Part shown: positions 8,700 to 17,185 of the stretch, piece after piece
How positions within the stretch are numbered: the stretch's first letter is position 1
Layout of the letters: each line of letters opens with the position of its first letter
Source of the DNA: Thiomicrorhabdus sp.
Lineage (GTDB): Bacteria > Pseudomonadota > Gammaproteobacteria > Thiomicrospirales > Thiomicrospiraceae
Reading direction: 5' to 3'
NCBI RefSeq assembly: GCF_963662555.1
Contig: NZ_OY759719.1
Location: 1,384,985 to 1,448,984 of the forward strand
DNA length: 64,000 nt
Made by a program: the position numbers and the translations under genes
Notes under the pieces: generated by a model
Database searches by the model: none
Seen by the model: only the letters and a program-made list of their open reading frames with translations
What the model was told of the DNA's origin: nothing

Positions 8700-8887
8700 T
8701 TATACTGCACTGCACAATGGTGTTTAAGAACGTTTTCCACGCATCAATTTAATGACTTGATTTCACTCCAATCATAATTGATTTCAATCGCTTCAAATGG
8801 GGTTCTGTCTTCTTAAGCCATCTTAATGACTCGGCTAACATCTTCATCAGATAAGTTTAAAAATACGTAATTTTTTTACTCATCATT
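8700..8887 (-). pseudogene. DUF2805/TIGR03643 family pseudogene
   Basis: Conceptual translation of the minus strand gives NLSDEDVSRVIKMA, a stop where the family has Trp, EDRTPFEAIE, and then in a shifted frame QVIKLMRGKRS. These match the DUF2805/TIGR03643 pattern (RIIxMAWEDRTPFEAIE...VIxLMR). At least one in-frame stop and two frame changes interrupt it, and the end is unrecognisable. The rest of the 398-bp gap at 8568-8966 holds no gene I can support. TIGR03643 genes commonly accompany photolyases, so this is another relic of the light-response set. Confidence 0.7.
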
Positions 8888-8966
8888 TTTACTATTCGCT
8901 TTGCTATCTTTTAAAAACTCATTAAGAAAAAGCTAACGCATTGCATAGGCATTGAATAAGCCCTTT

Positions 8967-9623
8967 TTAAGGGGCTAATCGTCTAATTAACCAGGCCTGT
9001 TGATCTTTATCTAATTCATAGACAATTCTGTCGTGTAGACGGTTTTCACCACCTTGCCAAAACTCGACTTTATTTGGCTCAACTCTATAGCCACCCCAAA
9101 AATCAGGGAATGGAACCTCACCATCTTTAAACTTAGCCATCAGTTTCTCATACTGAGCTTTTAATAAAGATTTTGAGGAAATAATTTCACTTTGATGGCT
9201 TACCCAAGCACCAATTTGGCTACCTTTAGGGCGGCGGCTATAGTATTTTATTGACTCCGCAGTGGAGATTTTTTTAGCGACACCTTCAATTCGAATTTGG
9301 CGTTCTAGATCGAGCCATAAAAAATGCAAACTAACATTGGGGTTGTTATCAATATGTTGCGATTTTTCACTGGTATAGTTGGTGAAAAATACAAAACCAG
9401 TTTCATCAAAGTATTTAAGTAATACTGTGCGGCTAGTAGGTGTTAATTCAGGGCTAACTGTCGATATGGTCATGGCATTTGGTTCAGTTAAATCGGCTTT
9501 TTTCGCCTCCTCAAACCAAATATCAAACTGTTCAAAAGGACTTTTTTCAACCTCGTCTTCATTTAAACCACCTTTTTGGTAACTTAAACGCATATCAGCC
9601 AAGTCTTTAAACGTTTTACTCAT
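8967..9623 (-). CDS. pdxH: pyridoxamine/pyridoxine 5'-phosphate oxidase
   Basis: FMN-dependent enzyme producing pyridoxal 5'-phosphate from PNP or PMP. The 218-aa length is normal. Seen in sequence: LADMRLSYQKGGL near the N-terminus, PNAMTISTVSP...SRTVLLKYFDE, FFTNYTSEKSQHIDNNP, YSRRPKGSQIGAWVSHQS, and the C-terminal WGGYRVEPNKVEFWQGGENRLHDR. The ATG at 9623 follows GAGGAAG; an upstream GTG at 9638 is less likely. It overlaps the end of the upstream zinc-ribbon gene by 8 bp, so the two are translationally coupled. PLP is needed by PucG further along the window. Confidence 0.96.
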   Translation of the reverse strand: MSKTFKDLADMRLSYQKGGLNEDEVEKSPFEQFDIWFEEAKKADLTEPNAMTISTVSPELTPTSRTVLLKYFDETGFVFFTNYTSEKSQHIDNNPNVSLHFLWLDLERQIRIEGVAKKISTAESIKYYSRRPKGSQIGAWVSHQSEIISSKSLLKAQYEKLMAKFKDGEVPFPDFWGGYRVEPNKVEFWQGGENRLHDRIVYELDKDQQAWLIRRLAP

Positions 9624-9918
9624 AAAAATCTTCCTCACTCATGGCTTCCCATTGGGATGGTTCATTAATCCCTTGGGCAGTCAGCTTTTTAAAATGAATG
9701 GGTCTGCAACAGACTGGACAGTCTTCAATCATTTCATCCGACTCATCCGATTCATCAAACACCCATTCAAACAGTTCCCAGCAATAGGGACATTGCATTT
9801 GTCTGCTTTCAAGGTCCTTATTTTCAAACTCAATGTCTTCTTGGTCTGAATGAACAAACTCCTCATTTTCATTTAGTCGAGAGCGTGTTTTTAACAGTTG
9901 TAAATGATCAGTACTCAT
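9616..9918 (-). CDS. CPXCG-motif cysteine-rich (zinc-ribbon) protein
   Basis: A 100-aa protein with an acidic N-terminal half and a zinc-ribbon C-terminal half: MQCPYCWELFEW and IEDCPVCCRPIHF supply four paired cysteines (PF14255-type). Its function is unknown; it may bind nucleic acid or a partner protein. The ATG at 9918 follows GGGTGG; a GTG nine bases earlier is an alternative. It is in a two-gene operon with pdxH. Confidence 0.82.
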   Translation of the reverse strand: MSTDHLQLLKTRSRLNENEEFVHSDQEDIEFENKDLESRQMQCPYCWELFEWVFDESDESDEMIEDCPVCCRPIHFKKLTAQGINEPSQWEAMSEEDFYE

Positions 9919-10074
9919 TATTTCCACCCTTGCAACCAGGCCTGGCTATTTTTTAAGTCTTGAGGCACAACGGTTGTTTGATTTTTAGTCATTACTGCTT
10001 CTATGTTACAGCTTATAACGTTTTGTTGCTCCTCATCAAATTGTATTGCCACAATAATAAAATGTTTTTATTTA

Positions 10075-10098
10075 ATTGTGCACAATATTGTGTACAAT
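10075..10098. promoter_or_regulatory. tandem GntR operators upstream of the amidase-pucG operon
   Basis: Two abutting 12-bp palindromes, ATTGTGCACAAT (10075-10086) and ATTGTGTACAAT (10087-10098), both of the form ATTGT-N2-ACAAT. The second lies 31 bp before the TTG start of the amidase gene. Confidence 0.75.
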
Positions 10099-10128
10099 AT
10101 GGAAAAGCTTACATAAAAGGAATTTGTT

Positions 10129-11307
10129 TTGTCTCTGAACATGCGAGAAACAGGTATTGTGTTGGAGTTAAATCTACATAAATCTTCAAAGAAAGGTTTG
10201 TTATCAGATTTAAACGTGGCTGTAAAAGATTTGTTTGATATTCAGGGGGCTGCAACAGGTGCAGGAAACCCTGATTGGTTAAATACTCATGAAATTCCTA
10301 ATCAAACAGCATCAGCCGTTGAGAAACTTTTAGCTTCGGGGGCGACAGTAATAGGTAAGTCGCTTACTGATGAATTGGCTTACAGCTTAAATGGCACAAA
10401 TATACATTACGGTACGCCGTTAAATCATAGCTCTCCTTTGCGTATTCCAGGTGGTTCAAGCAGTGGATCAGCCGTTGCTGTATCTTCTGGTGTTGCAGAT
10501 ATAGGTCTTGGTACAGATACTGGCGGCTCTATTAGAGTGCCTGCTAGTTACAATGGTCTGTTTGGTCTACGTCCAACTCATGGTCTGATTGAAATGGATA
10601 ATATGGTTCCATTGGCACCTTCCTTTGATACCGTTGGTTGGTTAACAAAAGATATTGAAACTTTGGCAAAAGTCGCACAGGTGTTATTACCAAATACAAT
10701 CTTGGGTGAGAGGCCTCAGCCAAAAAAAATGATGGTTTTAAAGCCTGAAATAGCCGGTAAAACTATATGGCATAGCGATATTGATCATTGGATTGATATG
10801 CACGCAACAAAATTTGACTCTATTGAGAATGTCATTCTAGATGGGGCTTTCTATAGTAAAGCCAGTGAAGCTTTTAGGGTTTTGCAAGGGAAAGAGATTT
10901 GGCAAACCCATGGTGAATGGATTGAAAAAGAGCAGCCCGTTTTTTCGCCAGATATTCAAGCTCGATTTGAATGGTGTAAGACAATTAGCCTTTCAGATAT
11001 AGATAAAGCGTTAGAAGTTCGTCAGGAAGTTATTCAAAAATTGGATTCTATTCTTACCGATGAAAATACCGTGATGCTTTTGCCAACTACACCTGGTGCA
11101 GCACCTCTATTGGACTCTAGTAGACAATTTATGGATGAATATCGTATTCAGTTAATGGGGCTTACTGCTTTAGCAGGTTTATCGTCAAGGCCACAGTTAC
11201 ATTTACCTATTTTAAAAGATCAAAACGCTCCTTGGGGTGTGTCTCTACTAGGTGCAAAAAACTCAGATTTGGACTTAATCGATTTAGCTAAAATTCTAAT
11301 AAATTAA
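10129..11307 (+). CDS. amidase-signature family hydrolase (candidate oxalurate/oxamate-branch amidase)
   Basis: A 392-aa amidase-signature enzyme with the full Ser-Ser-Lys triad: K33 in VAVKDLF, the cis-serine in GGSSSGS, and nucleophile S134 in TDTGGSIRVPA. It is shorter than AtzE-type enzymes and closer in size to plant-type amidases. As first gene of the operon with pucG, allC and an RraA-like gene, and behind the purine operators, it probably hydrolyses a ureide such as oxalurate; the substrate is inference. Translation starts at TTG 10129, 8 bp after AAAGGAA; the ATG at 10141 is too far from that site. Confidence 0.85.
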   Translation: MSLNMRETGIVLELNLHKSSKKGLLSDLNVAVKDLFDIQGAATGAGNPDWLNTHEIPNQTASAVEKLLASGATVIGKSLTDELAYSLNGTNIHYGTPLNHSSPLRIPGGSSSGSAVAVSSGVADIGLGTDTGGSIRVPASYNGLFGLRPTHGLIEMDNMVPLAPSFDTVGWLTKDIETLAKVAQVLLPNTILGERPQPKKMMVLKPEIAGKTIWHSDIDHWIDMHATKFDSIENVILDGAFYSKASEAFRVLQGKEIWQTHGEWIEKEQPVFSPDIQARFEWCKTISLSDIDKALEVRQEVIQKLDSILTDENTVMLLPTTPGAAPLLDSSRQFMDEYRIQLMGLTALAGLSSRPQLHLPILKDQNAPWGVSLLGAKNSDLDLIDLAKILIN

Positions 11308-11330
11308 CAGCACATAAATTAACAGCACAT
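11301..11330 (+). repeat. tandem 15-bp duplication at the amidase stop codon
   Basis: AAATTAACAGCACAT is repeated twice head to tail, with a third partial AAATTA. The stop codon of the amidase gene lies in the first unit. Confidence 0.8.
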
Positions 11331-11527
11331 AAATTAGAAGAATACGTGTATGGACATCTCTATTTAAGAGTGAGTTTCTTCTGAACCGTTCACTAGTAAT
11401 GGTGGGAAATGAATACATGTTTCAAATTGGCTTTAGTACTTGGGTTTACATCGAAACTGATAGCCTAATGGGGCTTATTACACATGCAATTAATTAACAA
11501 ATAATGACAAGAAAGATGGTTTAGTTT

Positions 11528-11629
11528 ATGGATTTTTATTCTTTTATTTCACAACAAAATTATGAATTGGATGTTATGCAAATAACAGTCGAAAGCCTAC
11601 TTAGTTTGGAGGTTGATAATGGAAAGTAA
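11528..11629 (+). CDS. possible 33-aa small ORF overlapping the exporter start
   Basis: An ATG-to-TAA reading of 33 codons (MDFYSFISQQNYELDV...) fills the end of the 311-bp gap between amidase and exporter. Its end overlaps the exporter's ATG by 11 bp, and the exporter's GGAGG site lies inside it. It has only a weak ribosome site of its own and no recognised relatives. It could be a leader peptide coupling translation, or chance. Confidence 0.3.
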   Translation: MDFYSFISQQNYELDVMQITVESLLSLEVDNGK

Positions 11630-12443
11630 TCTTTTGATGGAATATCTTCCACTGTTACTCTCGCTTATGGCTACTGGTGTTGTGGGCGGTTTATTAGCAG
11701 GTTTGCTAGGCGTTGGCGGAGGCATTGTGATTGTCCCTGTTCTCTATTTTGTTTTTCAGGGGCTTGGAATGGGGAATATTGAAGCAATGAGTTTGGCGAC
11801 TGGTACATCGCTTGCAACCATTATTCCTACTTCAATCAGTTCAATCCGAGCACATAACTCAAAAGGTAATGTGGATTGGTCATTGATACAAAAGTGGTGG
11901 TTTTGGCTATTGTTTGGCGTTGTGTTAGGTGGTTATTTAATTTCTATTTATAAGAGTAGTGTTTTTATTGTGTTGTTTGCCCTTATTGCGGGATTTGTTT
12001 CTTTGCGAATGCTGTTTAGTAAAAATGCTTCAGTAACTAATTTACCAGGCCTGGTTATGCAAAGAACTGTTGCCAGTGTGATAGGTTTTTTATCCGTTAT
12101 GATTGGAATTGGTGGCGGAACTTTAGGAGTACCCGTTTTATCAAAATTCAACTTTGTAACTCATAGAGCAGTTGGAACAGCCGCTGTGTTTGGGTTAATT
12201 ATTGCCTTACCTGGAGCTGGATTGATGCTTGTTCTTGGTTCAGTACCTGAAAACAGCCCAATTGGTACCTATGGGGCAGTCAACCTACCAAGTCTACTGG
12301 CAATTATTCCTTTGACTATTCTTTTTGCCCCTATAGGGGTGAAATTAGGCCAAAAATTAAATGCAGTAACCCTTAAAAAAGTGTTTGCTGTTGTGTTACT
12401 CATTACCAGTGTTCGTATGTTTACCCAAGCTTTAGGAGTATAA
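11619..12443 (+). CDS. TauE/SafE-family membrane exporter
   Basis: A 274-aa inner-membrane protein with about eight predicted hydrophobic segments and the internal duplication of the TauE/SafE family: GLLGVGGGIVIVPVL in the first half and MIGIGGGTLGVPVLS in the second. Members export sulfite or other small organic anions. Between an amidase and pucG in a purine operon, it might export oxalate, oxamate or another carboxylate end product; that is inference. The ATG at 11619 follows GGAGG with 6-bp spacing. It ends 2 bp before pucG. One in-frame palindrome copy encodes LPGLV at about 12042. Confidence 0.85.
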   Translation: MESNLLMEYLPLLLSLMATGVVGGLLAGLLGVGGGIVIVPVLYFVFQGLGMGNIEAMSLATGTSLATIIPTSISSIRAHNSKGNVDWSLIQKWWFWLLFGVVLGGYLISIYKSSVFIVLFALIAGFVSLRMLFSKNASVTNLPGLVMQRTVASVIGFLSVMIGIGGGTLGVPVLSKFNFVTHRAVGTAAVFGLIIALPGAGLMLVLGSVPENSPIGTYGAVNLPSLLAIIPLTILFAPIGVKLGQKLNAVTLKKVFAVVLLITSVRMFTQALGV

Positions 12444-12445
12444 AA

Positions 12446-13684
12446 ATGGCAACTATTTTTGATCAAATTAATCCACCGTCACGTCTTTTGATGGGGCCAG
12501 GTCCTATTACGGTTGATCCACGTGTTTTAAGAGCGATGTCTGCACAATTAGTGGGGCAGTATGATCCTGCGATGACGGATTATATGAATGAAACACAGGT
12601 ACTTTATAGACAAATTTTTAAAACTCAAAATGAAGCGACTCTATTAATTGACGGTACATCAAGAGCAGGAATTGAAGCCGTTTTAGTATCGGTAATTACT
12701 CCCGGCGATAAAGTTTTGGTGCCTATTTTTGGACGATTTGGTCATTTGTTAAAAGAGATTGCTATACGGTGTGGTGCTGATGTTCATATCATTGAGGCAC
12801 CTTGGGGAACCGTTTTTGAACCTGAGCAAATAGAAGAAGCCATAAAAAAAGTGCAACCAAAATTATTAGCTTTAGTGCAGGGAGATACTTCTACCACTAT
12901 GCTTCAACCGCTTGAGCATATTGGTGAGATATGTCAGCGTCATGATGTTTTATTTTATTCAGATGCGACGGCTTCTATTTGTGGTAATGACTTTCAAACC
13001 GATGCTTGGGGGCTTGATGCGGTATCTGTTGGACTGCAGAAATGTTTGGGTGGTCCATCAGGAAGTTCACCAATTTCATTAAGTGAACGTTATGTTGCAG
13101 AGGTTAATAAACGTCGTCATGTAGAAGCGGGTATTCGTGATAAACATCATAAAGATAGTGGCGGAGAAATTATTCATTCTAACTATTTTGATATACCCAT
13201 GATTTTAGATTACTGGGGAGCAGAACGCCTAAACCATCATACAGAAGCTTCAACCATGTTATACGGATCTAGAGAATGTGCTCGGATTGTTCTTCAAGAA
13301 GGGCAAGAAGAGTGTATCGCTCGCCATAAATTACATGGCGATGCTATTCGCTCTGGATTAGAAGGAATGAACCTGGAAATTTATGGTGATCAGAGCCATA
13401 AAATGAATAATATCGTGGGGGTTGTTATTCCAGAAGCGGTGGATGGTGAAGCCGTACGTACCTCAATGCTACTTGATTTTGGTATCGAAATTGGCACCTC
13501 TTTTGGACCTCTAAAAGGTAAGGTATGGCGTATTGGTACCATGGGATACAACGCCAGAAAAGATTGTGTGCTTGTAACACTGTCGGCATTAGAAAATGTC
13601 TTAAGAAGAATGGGGCATAAGTTACCAGCTGGAGAAGCGATAGATAGAGCTATGTTGCATTATGAAACTGAGTTAACGGATTAA
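12446..13684 (+). CDS. pucG: (S)-ureidoglycine-glyoxylate aminotransferase (PucG type)
   Basis: A PLP-dependent class V aminotransferase of 412 aa. It converts ureidoglycine plus glyoxylate to oxalurate (N-carbamoyl-2-oxoglycine) and glycine. Motifs: GPGPITVDPRVLRAMSAQLVGQYDP, the Asp of FYSDATASICGN, and the Schiff-base lysine in VGLQKCLGGPSG. The RDKHHKDSGGEIIHSNYFDIPM region is typical of PucG/UGXT as opposed to serine-type AGXT. Position between an exporter and allantoate amidohydrolase supports this substrate. Family members can be hard to separate from alanine-glyoxylate aminotransferase by sequence alone. Confidence 0.88.
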   Translation: MATIFDQINPPSRLLMGPGPITVDPRVLRAMSAQLVGQYDPAMTDYMNETQVLYRQIFKTQNEATLLIDGTSRAGIEAVLVSVITPGDKVLVPIFGRFGHLLKEIAIRCGADVHIIEAPWGTVFEPEQIEEAIKKVQPKLLALVQGDTSTTMLQPLEHIGEICQRHDVLFYSDATASICGNDFQTDAWGLDAVSVGLQKCLGGPSGSSPISLSERYVAEVNKRRHVEAGIRDKHHKDSGGEIIHSNYFDIPMILDYWGAERLNHHTEASTMLYGSRECARIVLQEGQEECIARHKLHGDAIRSGLEGMNLEIYGDQSHKMNNIVGVVIPEAVDGEAVRTSMLLDFGIEIGTSFGPLKGKVWRIGTMGYNARKDCVLVTLSALENVLRRMGHKLPAGEAIDRAMLHYETELTD

Positions 13685-13689
13685 TACAG

Positions 13690-14937
13690 ATGTCAAATGT
13701 CATTAAACGTTGCCAAACATTAGCCAAAATTTCAGATAGTCCAGTAGGTATTTCTAGACTCTATTTGAGTCCTTCTTATCGAGCTGGTTTGAATCAGGTT
13801 GAGAAGTGGATGCAACAAGCTAATATGAAAACTTGGATTGATTCAGTAGGAAACCTCTGGGGTTGTTTTGCCTGTAAAGATGAAACTGCTCCAACACTCA
13901 TTATTGGTTCGCACTTAGATACCATTCCTAATGCAGGAATGTTTGACGGTATTTTAGGTGTAATGGTTGGCATAGAAGTTATTGAGCGGATACAAGAAAA
14001 AGGAATTGAATTGCCATTTCATATAGAAGTGGTTGGTATTGGTGATGAAGAAGGTGTGAGTTTTGATGCCTCTATGTTAGGAAGTCGTGCCATTGTAGGT
14101 CAATGGAGTGATGATACTTTAGAGCTAACCAATGCTGCAGGCGAAACTTTAGAGAAAGCTTTAATTGCGAATGGTCTGCCTGGAGATGAATATGCTAAAG
14201 CTTCTCGTGTTGGTGATAACTTATTAGGTTATTGGGAAGTTCATATGGAGCAAGGCCCAGTTCTTGAGGCTGAGGAATTGCCTGTTGGGATAGTAACGGC
14301 GATTGCAGGAGCAAGAAGGTTTAAAGTCACGATTGAAGGTGAAGCAGGTCATTCTGGTACGGTTCCCATGAACTTACGTCATGACGCTCTTACTGCAGCC
14401 GCTGAAGTGATTTTAATGATAGAAAAAAGTGCTCAACAGCATGGGCTTGTGGCCACTGTTGGTCATTTACAAACTTACCCAGGAGCCGTTAACGTTATAC
14501 CAGGCCTGGTAGAATTTACTGTAGATATTCGTAGTGATAATGATGCTTTAAAAGAGAAGGTAATGAACCTAATTTACCATACCTCTGAAAGTATCAGTAT
14601 GCAAAGGGATGTGGAAATATATTGGAAGGATTACCATTGGGCACCAGCTAGGCAATGTCATCCTGATTTTAGAATCCTATTTGAGGAAGCAATCTCACAA
14701 CAAAAAATACATGTACGTTCTTTAGTTAGCGGAGCGGGTCATGATGCAATGACCTTTGCTGAAATTACCGATATAGCCATGTTATTTGTTCGTTGTAAAG
14801 GGGGGATTAGTCATCACCCTGATGAATATGTAAGTGAAGAGGATGCAGAAATTGCAGTAAACACCACTTTGATTGCTTTAGAAAAGCTAGCTGAATGTTA
14901 CCACTTGAGTAGTTCAATTAGTAGAAAAGGAGCTTAG
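13690..14937 (+). CDS. allC: allantoate amidohydrolase (M20 family)
   Basis: Hydrolyses allantoate to ureidoglycine, CO2 and ammonia, supplying PucG. The 415-aa dimetal M20 peptidase-like enzyme has GSHLDTIPNAGMFDG (metal-binding His and Asp), GDEEGVSF (catalytic Glu and metal ligand), HMEQGPVLE, GEAGHSGTVPM in the dimerisation domain, and GAGHDAM plus HHPDEYV at the C-terminus. N-carbamoyl amino acid hydrolases are close relatives; the setting argues for allantoate. A palindrome copy at 14498 encodes PGLV in frame. It begins 5 bp after pucG. Confidence 0.88.
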   Translation: MSNVIKRCQTLAKISDSPVGISRLYLSPSYRAGLNQVEKWMQQANMKTWIDSVGNLWGCFACKDETAPTLIIGSHLDTIPNAGMFDGILGVMVGIEVIERIQEKGIELPFHIEVVGIGDEEGVSFDASMLGSRAIVGQWSDDTLELTNAAGETLEKALIANGLPGDEYAKASRVGDNLLGYWEVHMEQGPVLEAEELPVGIVTAIAGARRFKVTIEGEAGHSGTVPMNLRHDALTAAAEVILMIEKSAQQHGLVATVGHLQTYPGAVNVIPGLVEFTVDIRSDNDALKEKVMNLIYHTSESISMQRDVEIYWKDYHWAPARQCHPDFRILFEEAISQQKIHVRSLVSGAGHDAMTFAEITDIAMLFVRCKGGISHHPDEYVSEEDAEIAVNTTLIALEKLAECYHLSSSISRKGA

Positions 14938-14940
14938 GTT

Positions 14941-15465
14941 ATGCAATTAGGTACACCAGACATTTGTGATCAGTATCGTGAAAAACTTCAAGTTTTTCCA
15001 CCTGTGTTCAAGTCTTATGGTGGCTGTAAGTCCGTTGCAGCTCAGATAGAAACGTTAAAGATTTATCAAGATAATGCAATGTTTTGGGAAGTACTTCGCC
15101 AACCTGGTTTAGGTAGAGTGCTTTTTGTTGATGCAGGTGCTGATTATAGTGCGGTTATGGGCGATAAGATGGCCGTTATTGCAGTTGAAAATGGCTGGTA
15201 TGGAATGGTAATTAATGGGTATATTCGTGATACTGCTATTATAAAAACTTTACCATTAGCTGTTTGGGCATTAGGTAGTTGTCCCATGAAAGGAACTATG
15301 GTTTCTGAAGCGAAATTAGCAGTAAATCTTTCATTTCAGTCAATAAACATAGAACCAGGTATGTATGTTTATGCTGATGAAGACGGCGTTTTACTCTCTC
15401 AAGAAACTTTTACTGAATTTGATGATATATTTAATCAACAACACCGTCTTATATCTAAAAATTAA
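14941..15465 (+). CDS. RraA-like aldolase/decarboxylase family protein
   Basis: A 174-aa protein of the RraA/HMG-aldolase fold: GGCKSVAAQIETLK, a GxxG-type active-site loop (VDAGADYSAVMGDKMAVIA), and the metal/keto-acid signature NGYIRDT (Gly-x-Ile-Arg-Asp). Family members are RNase E inhibitors or divalent-metal aldolases acting on 2-keto acids. As last gene of the pucG operon, starting 3 bp after allC with an AGGAG site, a role with a ureide-derived keto acid is more likely than RNase E control. No such reaction is established, so this is a candidate new pathway component. Confidence 0.8.
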   Translation: MQLGTPDICDQYREKLQVFPPVFKSYGGCKSVAAQIETLKIYQDNAMFWEVLRQPGLGRVLFVDAGADYSAVMGDKMAVIAVENGWYGMVINGYIRDTAIIKTLPLAVWALGSCPMKGTMVSEAKLAVNLSFQSINIEPGMYVYADEDGVLLSQETFTEFDDIFNQQHRLISKN

Positions 15466-15524
15466 CGCTGATTCATTATTTCTCTTCTTAAATCGTATCG
15501 CTTAAACGTTCCATCTTTTTCTTG

Positions 15525-15536
15525 ATTGTGTACAAT
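15525..15536. promoter_or_regulatory. GntR operator upstream of 8-oxoguanine deaminase
   Basis: ATTGTGTACAAT, identical to the downstream copy before the amidase gene, 37 bp before the TTG start codon. Confidence 0.75.
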
Positions 15537-15572
15537 GGATTTATAAAGTGTACTCAATTAAGGAATGTGATT

Positions 15573-16937
15573 TTGTCTGAAAAACATCAAACATCTAAAG
15601 TAATTTGGATTAAAAACCCTCTCTCAATCTATACGGCTAATGATTTAGACGCTCATGGTGGTATTGTTATAGATAACAATATCATTGTTGAACTAGTTGC
15701 TAAAGGTGCACAGCCAAAAACGGCGTATACAGAAGTTTATGATGCATCTGAATCTGTTGTTTTACCAGGCCTGGTAAATGTTCACCATCATTTTTATCAA
15801 ACTCTCACTCGTGCTTACCCACCAGCATTAAATAAACGTCTATTTCCATGGTTAAAAACGCTTTATCCGGTTTGGTCTAGACTTAAAAGTGATCAATTGG
15901 AAGTTTCATCTACCTTGGCAATGGCTGAATTAATGTTATCTGGCTGTACTACCGCTTCAGATCATCATTACGTGTTTACCGATGGGCTAGAAAACGCAAT
16001 TGATATTCAAATAGAAGCAGCAAGAAAGCTTGGAATGCGTGTTCATTTAACTCGAGGGTCAATGAGCCTTGGAGAAGAGCAAGGTGGCTTACCACCGCAA
16101 AACACGGTGCAAACAGAGCAAGTCATTTTAGAAGATAGTGAACGCCTAATTAAAACTTATCACAATCCACAACCCGGGGCGATGGAGCGAATTGCTTTAG
16201 CACCATGTTCTCCCTTTTCGGTAACAGAAGACTTAATGGTACAAACGGCCAATTTAGCCCAACAATATGGCGTAATGATGCATACCCATTTAGCTGAAAC
16301 TGAAGATGAAAATAACTTTTGCATCAAAATGTTTGGTTTAAGACCCTTAGATTACTTAGAAAAAGTAAATTGGCTTAACAATAAAGTTTGGTTGGCACAT
16401 GGTATTCATTTTGATGATAAAGAGGTCCAACGACTTGGTGCTAAAGGTGTGGGTATAAGTCACTGTCCATCTTCAAATATGGTTTTAGCGTCGGGCATCT
16501 GTAGAGGCATTGAATTAGAGCAGGCAGGGTGCTCTGTTGGTATTGGAGTAGATGGTTCTGCCTCCAATGATGGTTCAAATATGATTTCAGAAGTTCGCCA
16601 AGCCTTGTTGATTCAACGATTACGTTATCAGGCAGATGAAGTTTCTCATTTAGATGTTTTGAGATGGGCCACTAAAGGTTCTGCCGGCTGTTTAGGGCGT
16701 GATGATATTGGAGAAATTGCTGTTGGAAAACAGGCAGATTTGGCTATGTTCAAATTGAATGAGTTACGGTTTTCAGGAGCGGGTGATCCTCTAGCAGCAT
16801 TAATATTGTGTGGAGCTCAAACAGTTGATCGTTTAATGATAAATGGTCAATGGCGTGTGGTAGATGGGAATCTTGTTGGTATTGATTTGGTTAATATGAT
16901 GCACAAACATCAAAATTGTGCACAAAGTATTCAGTAA
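15573..16937 (+). CDS. 8-oxoguanine deaminase (amidohydrolase family)
   Basis: A 454-aa zinc amidohydrolase of the ATZ/TRZ group that most resembles Pseudomonas Pa0142-type 8-oxoguanine deaminase, which makes urate from 8-oxoguanine. Seen: PGLVNVHHHFYQT (first metal HxH), the lid segment GSMSLGEEQGGLPP, MHTHLAETEDE, HGIHFDD, SHCPSSNMVLASGI, and GVDGSASNDGSNM (metal Asp). It could instead act on guanine or isoxanthopterin. Translation starts at TTG 15573 after AAGGAA, the same arrangement as the amidase gene. A palindrome copy at 15762 encodes LPGLV. Confidence 0.85.
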   Translation: MSEKHQTSKVIWIKNPLSIYTANDLDAHGGIVIDNNIIVELVAKGAQPKTAYTEVYDASESVVLPGLVNVHHHFYQTLTRAYPPALNKRLFPWLKTLYPVWSRLKSDQLEVSSTLAMAELMLSGCTTASDHHYVFTDGLENAIDIQIEAARKLGMRVHLTRGSMSLGEEQGGLPPQNTVQTEQVILEDSERLIKTYHNPQPGAMERIALAPCSPFSVTEDLMVQTANLAQQYGVMMHTHLAETEDENNFCIKMFGLRPLDYLEKVNWLNNKVWLAHGIHFDDKEVQRLGAKGVGISHCPSSNMVLASGICRGIELEQAGCSVGIGVDGSASNDGSNMISEVRQALLIQRLRYQADEVSHLDVLRWATKGSAGCLGRDDIGEIAVGKQADLAMFKLNELRFSGAGDPLAALILCGAQTVDRLMINGQWRVVDGNLVGIDLVNMMHKHQNCAQSIQ

Positions 16938-17126
16938 GACGCTTTAACCTAGTGCCTTTTTTGCACCATTATGGTGTATTGTAAGTAGTGTTTGGGTAGG
17001 AGATTGAAGGGGTAATAAGAGCTGTGTAAAAGGAAGCTTAATAAGTTGTTGATATAAAAGGAATTTATTTTAAATTTATTTTTTATGTTTTGTTGGCATT
17101 TATCTTGCATACAAATAAATAGTTAA

Positions 17127-17138
17127 ATTGTGTACAAT
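17127..17138. promoter_or_regulatory. GntR operator upstream of the tsx-like gene
   Basis: ATTGTGTACAAT, followed at once by a weaker half-copy (TTGTTTACA, 17140-17148). It lies 47 bp before the tsx-like start codon, in an AT-rich promoter region. Confidence 0.75.
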
Positions 17139-17185
17139 GTTGTTTACATAACTATTATTTAAGTAAGTCTAAAAGGAAGATACCA

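Noticed and set aside
14941..15465. RNase E inhibitor RraA
   Set aside because: Operon position after pucG-allC and under the purine operator makes RNase E control unlikely, although the fold is the same.
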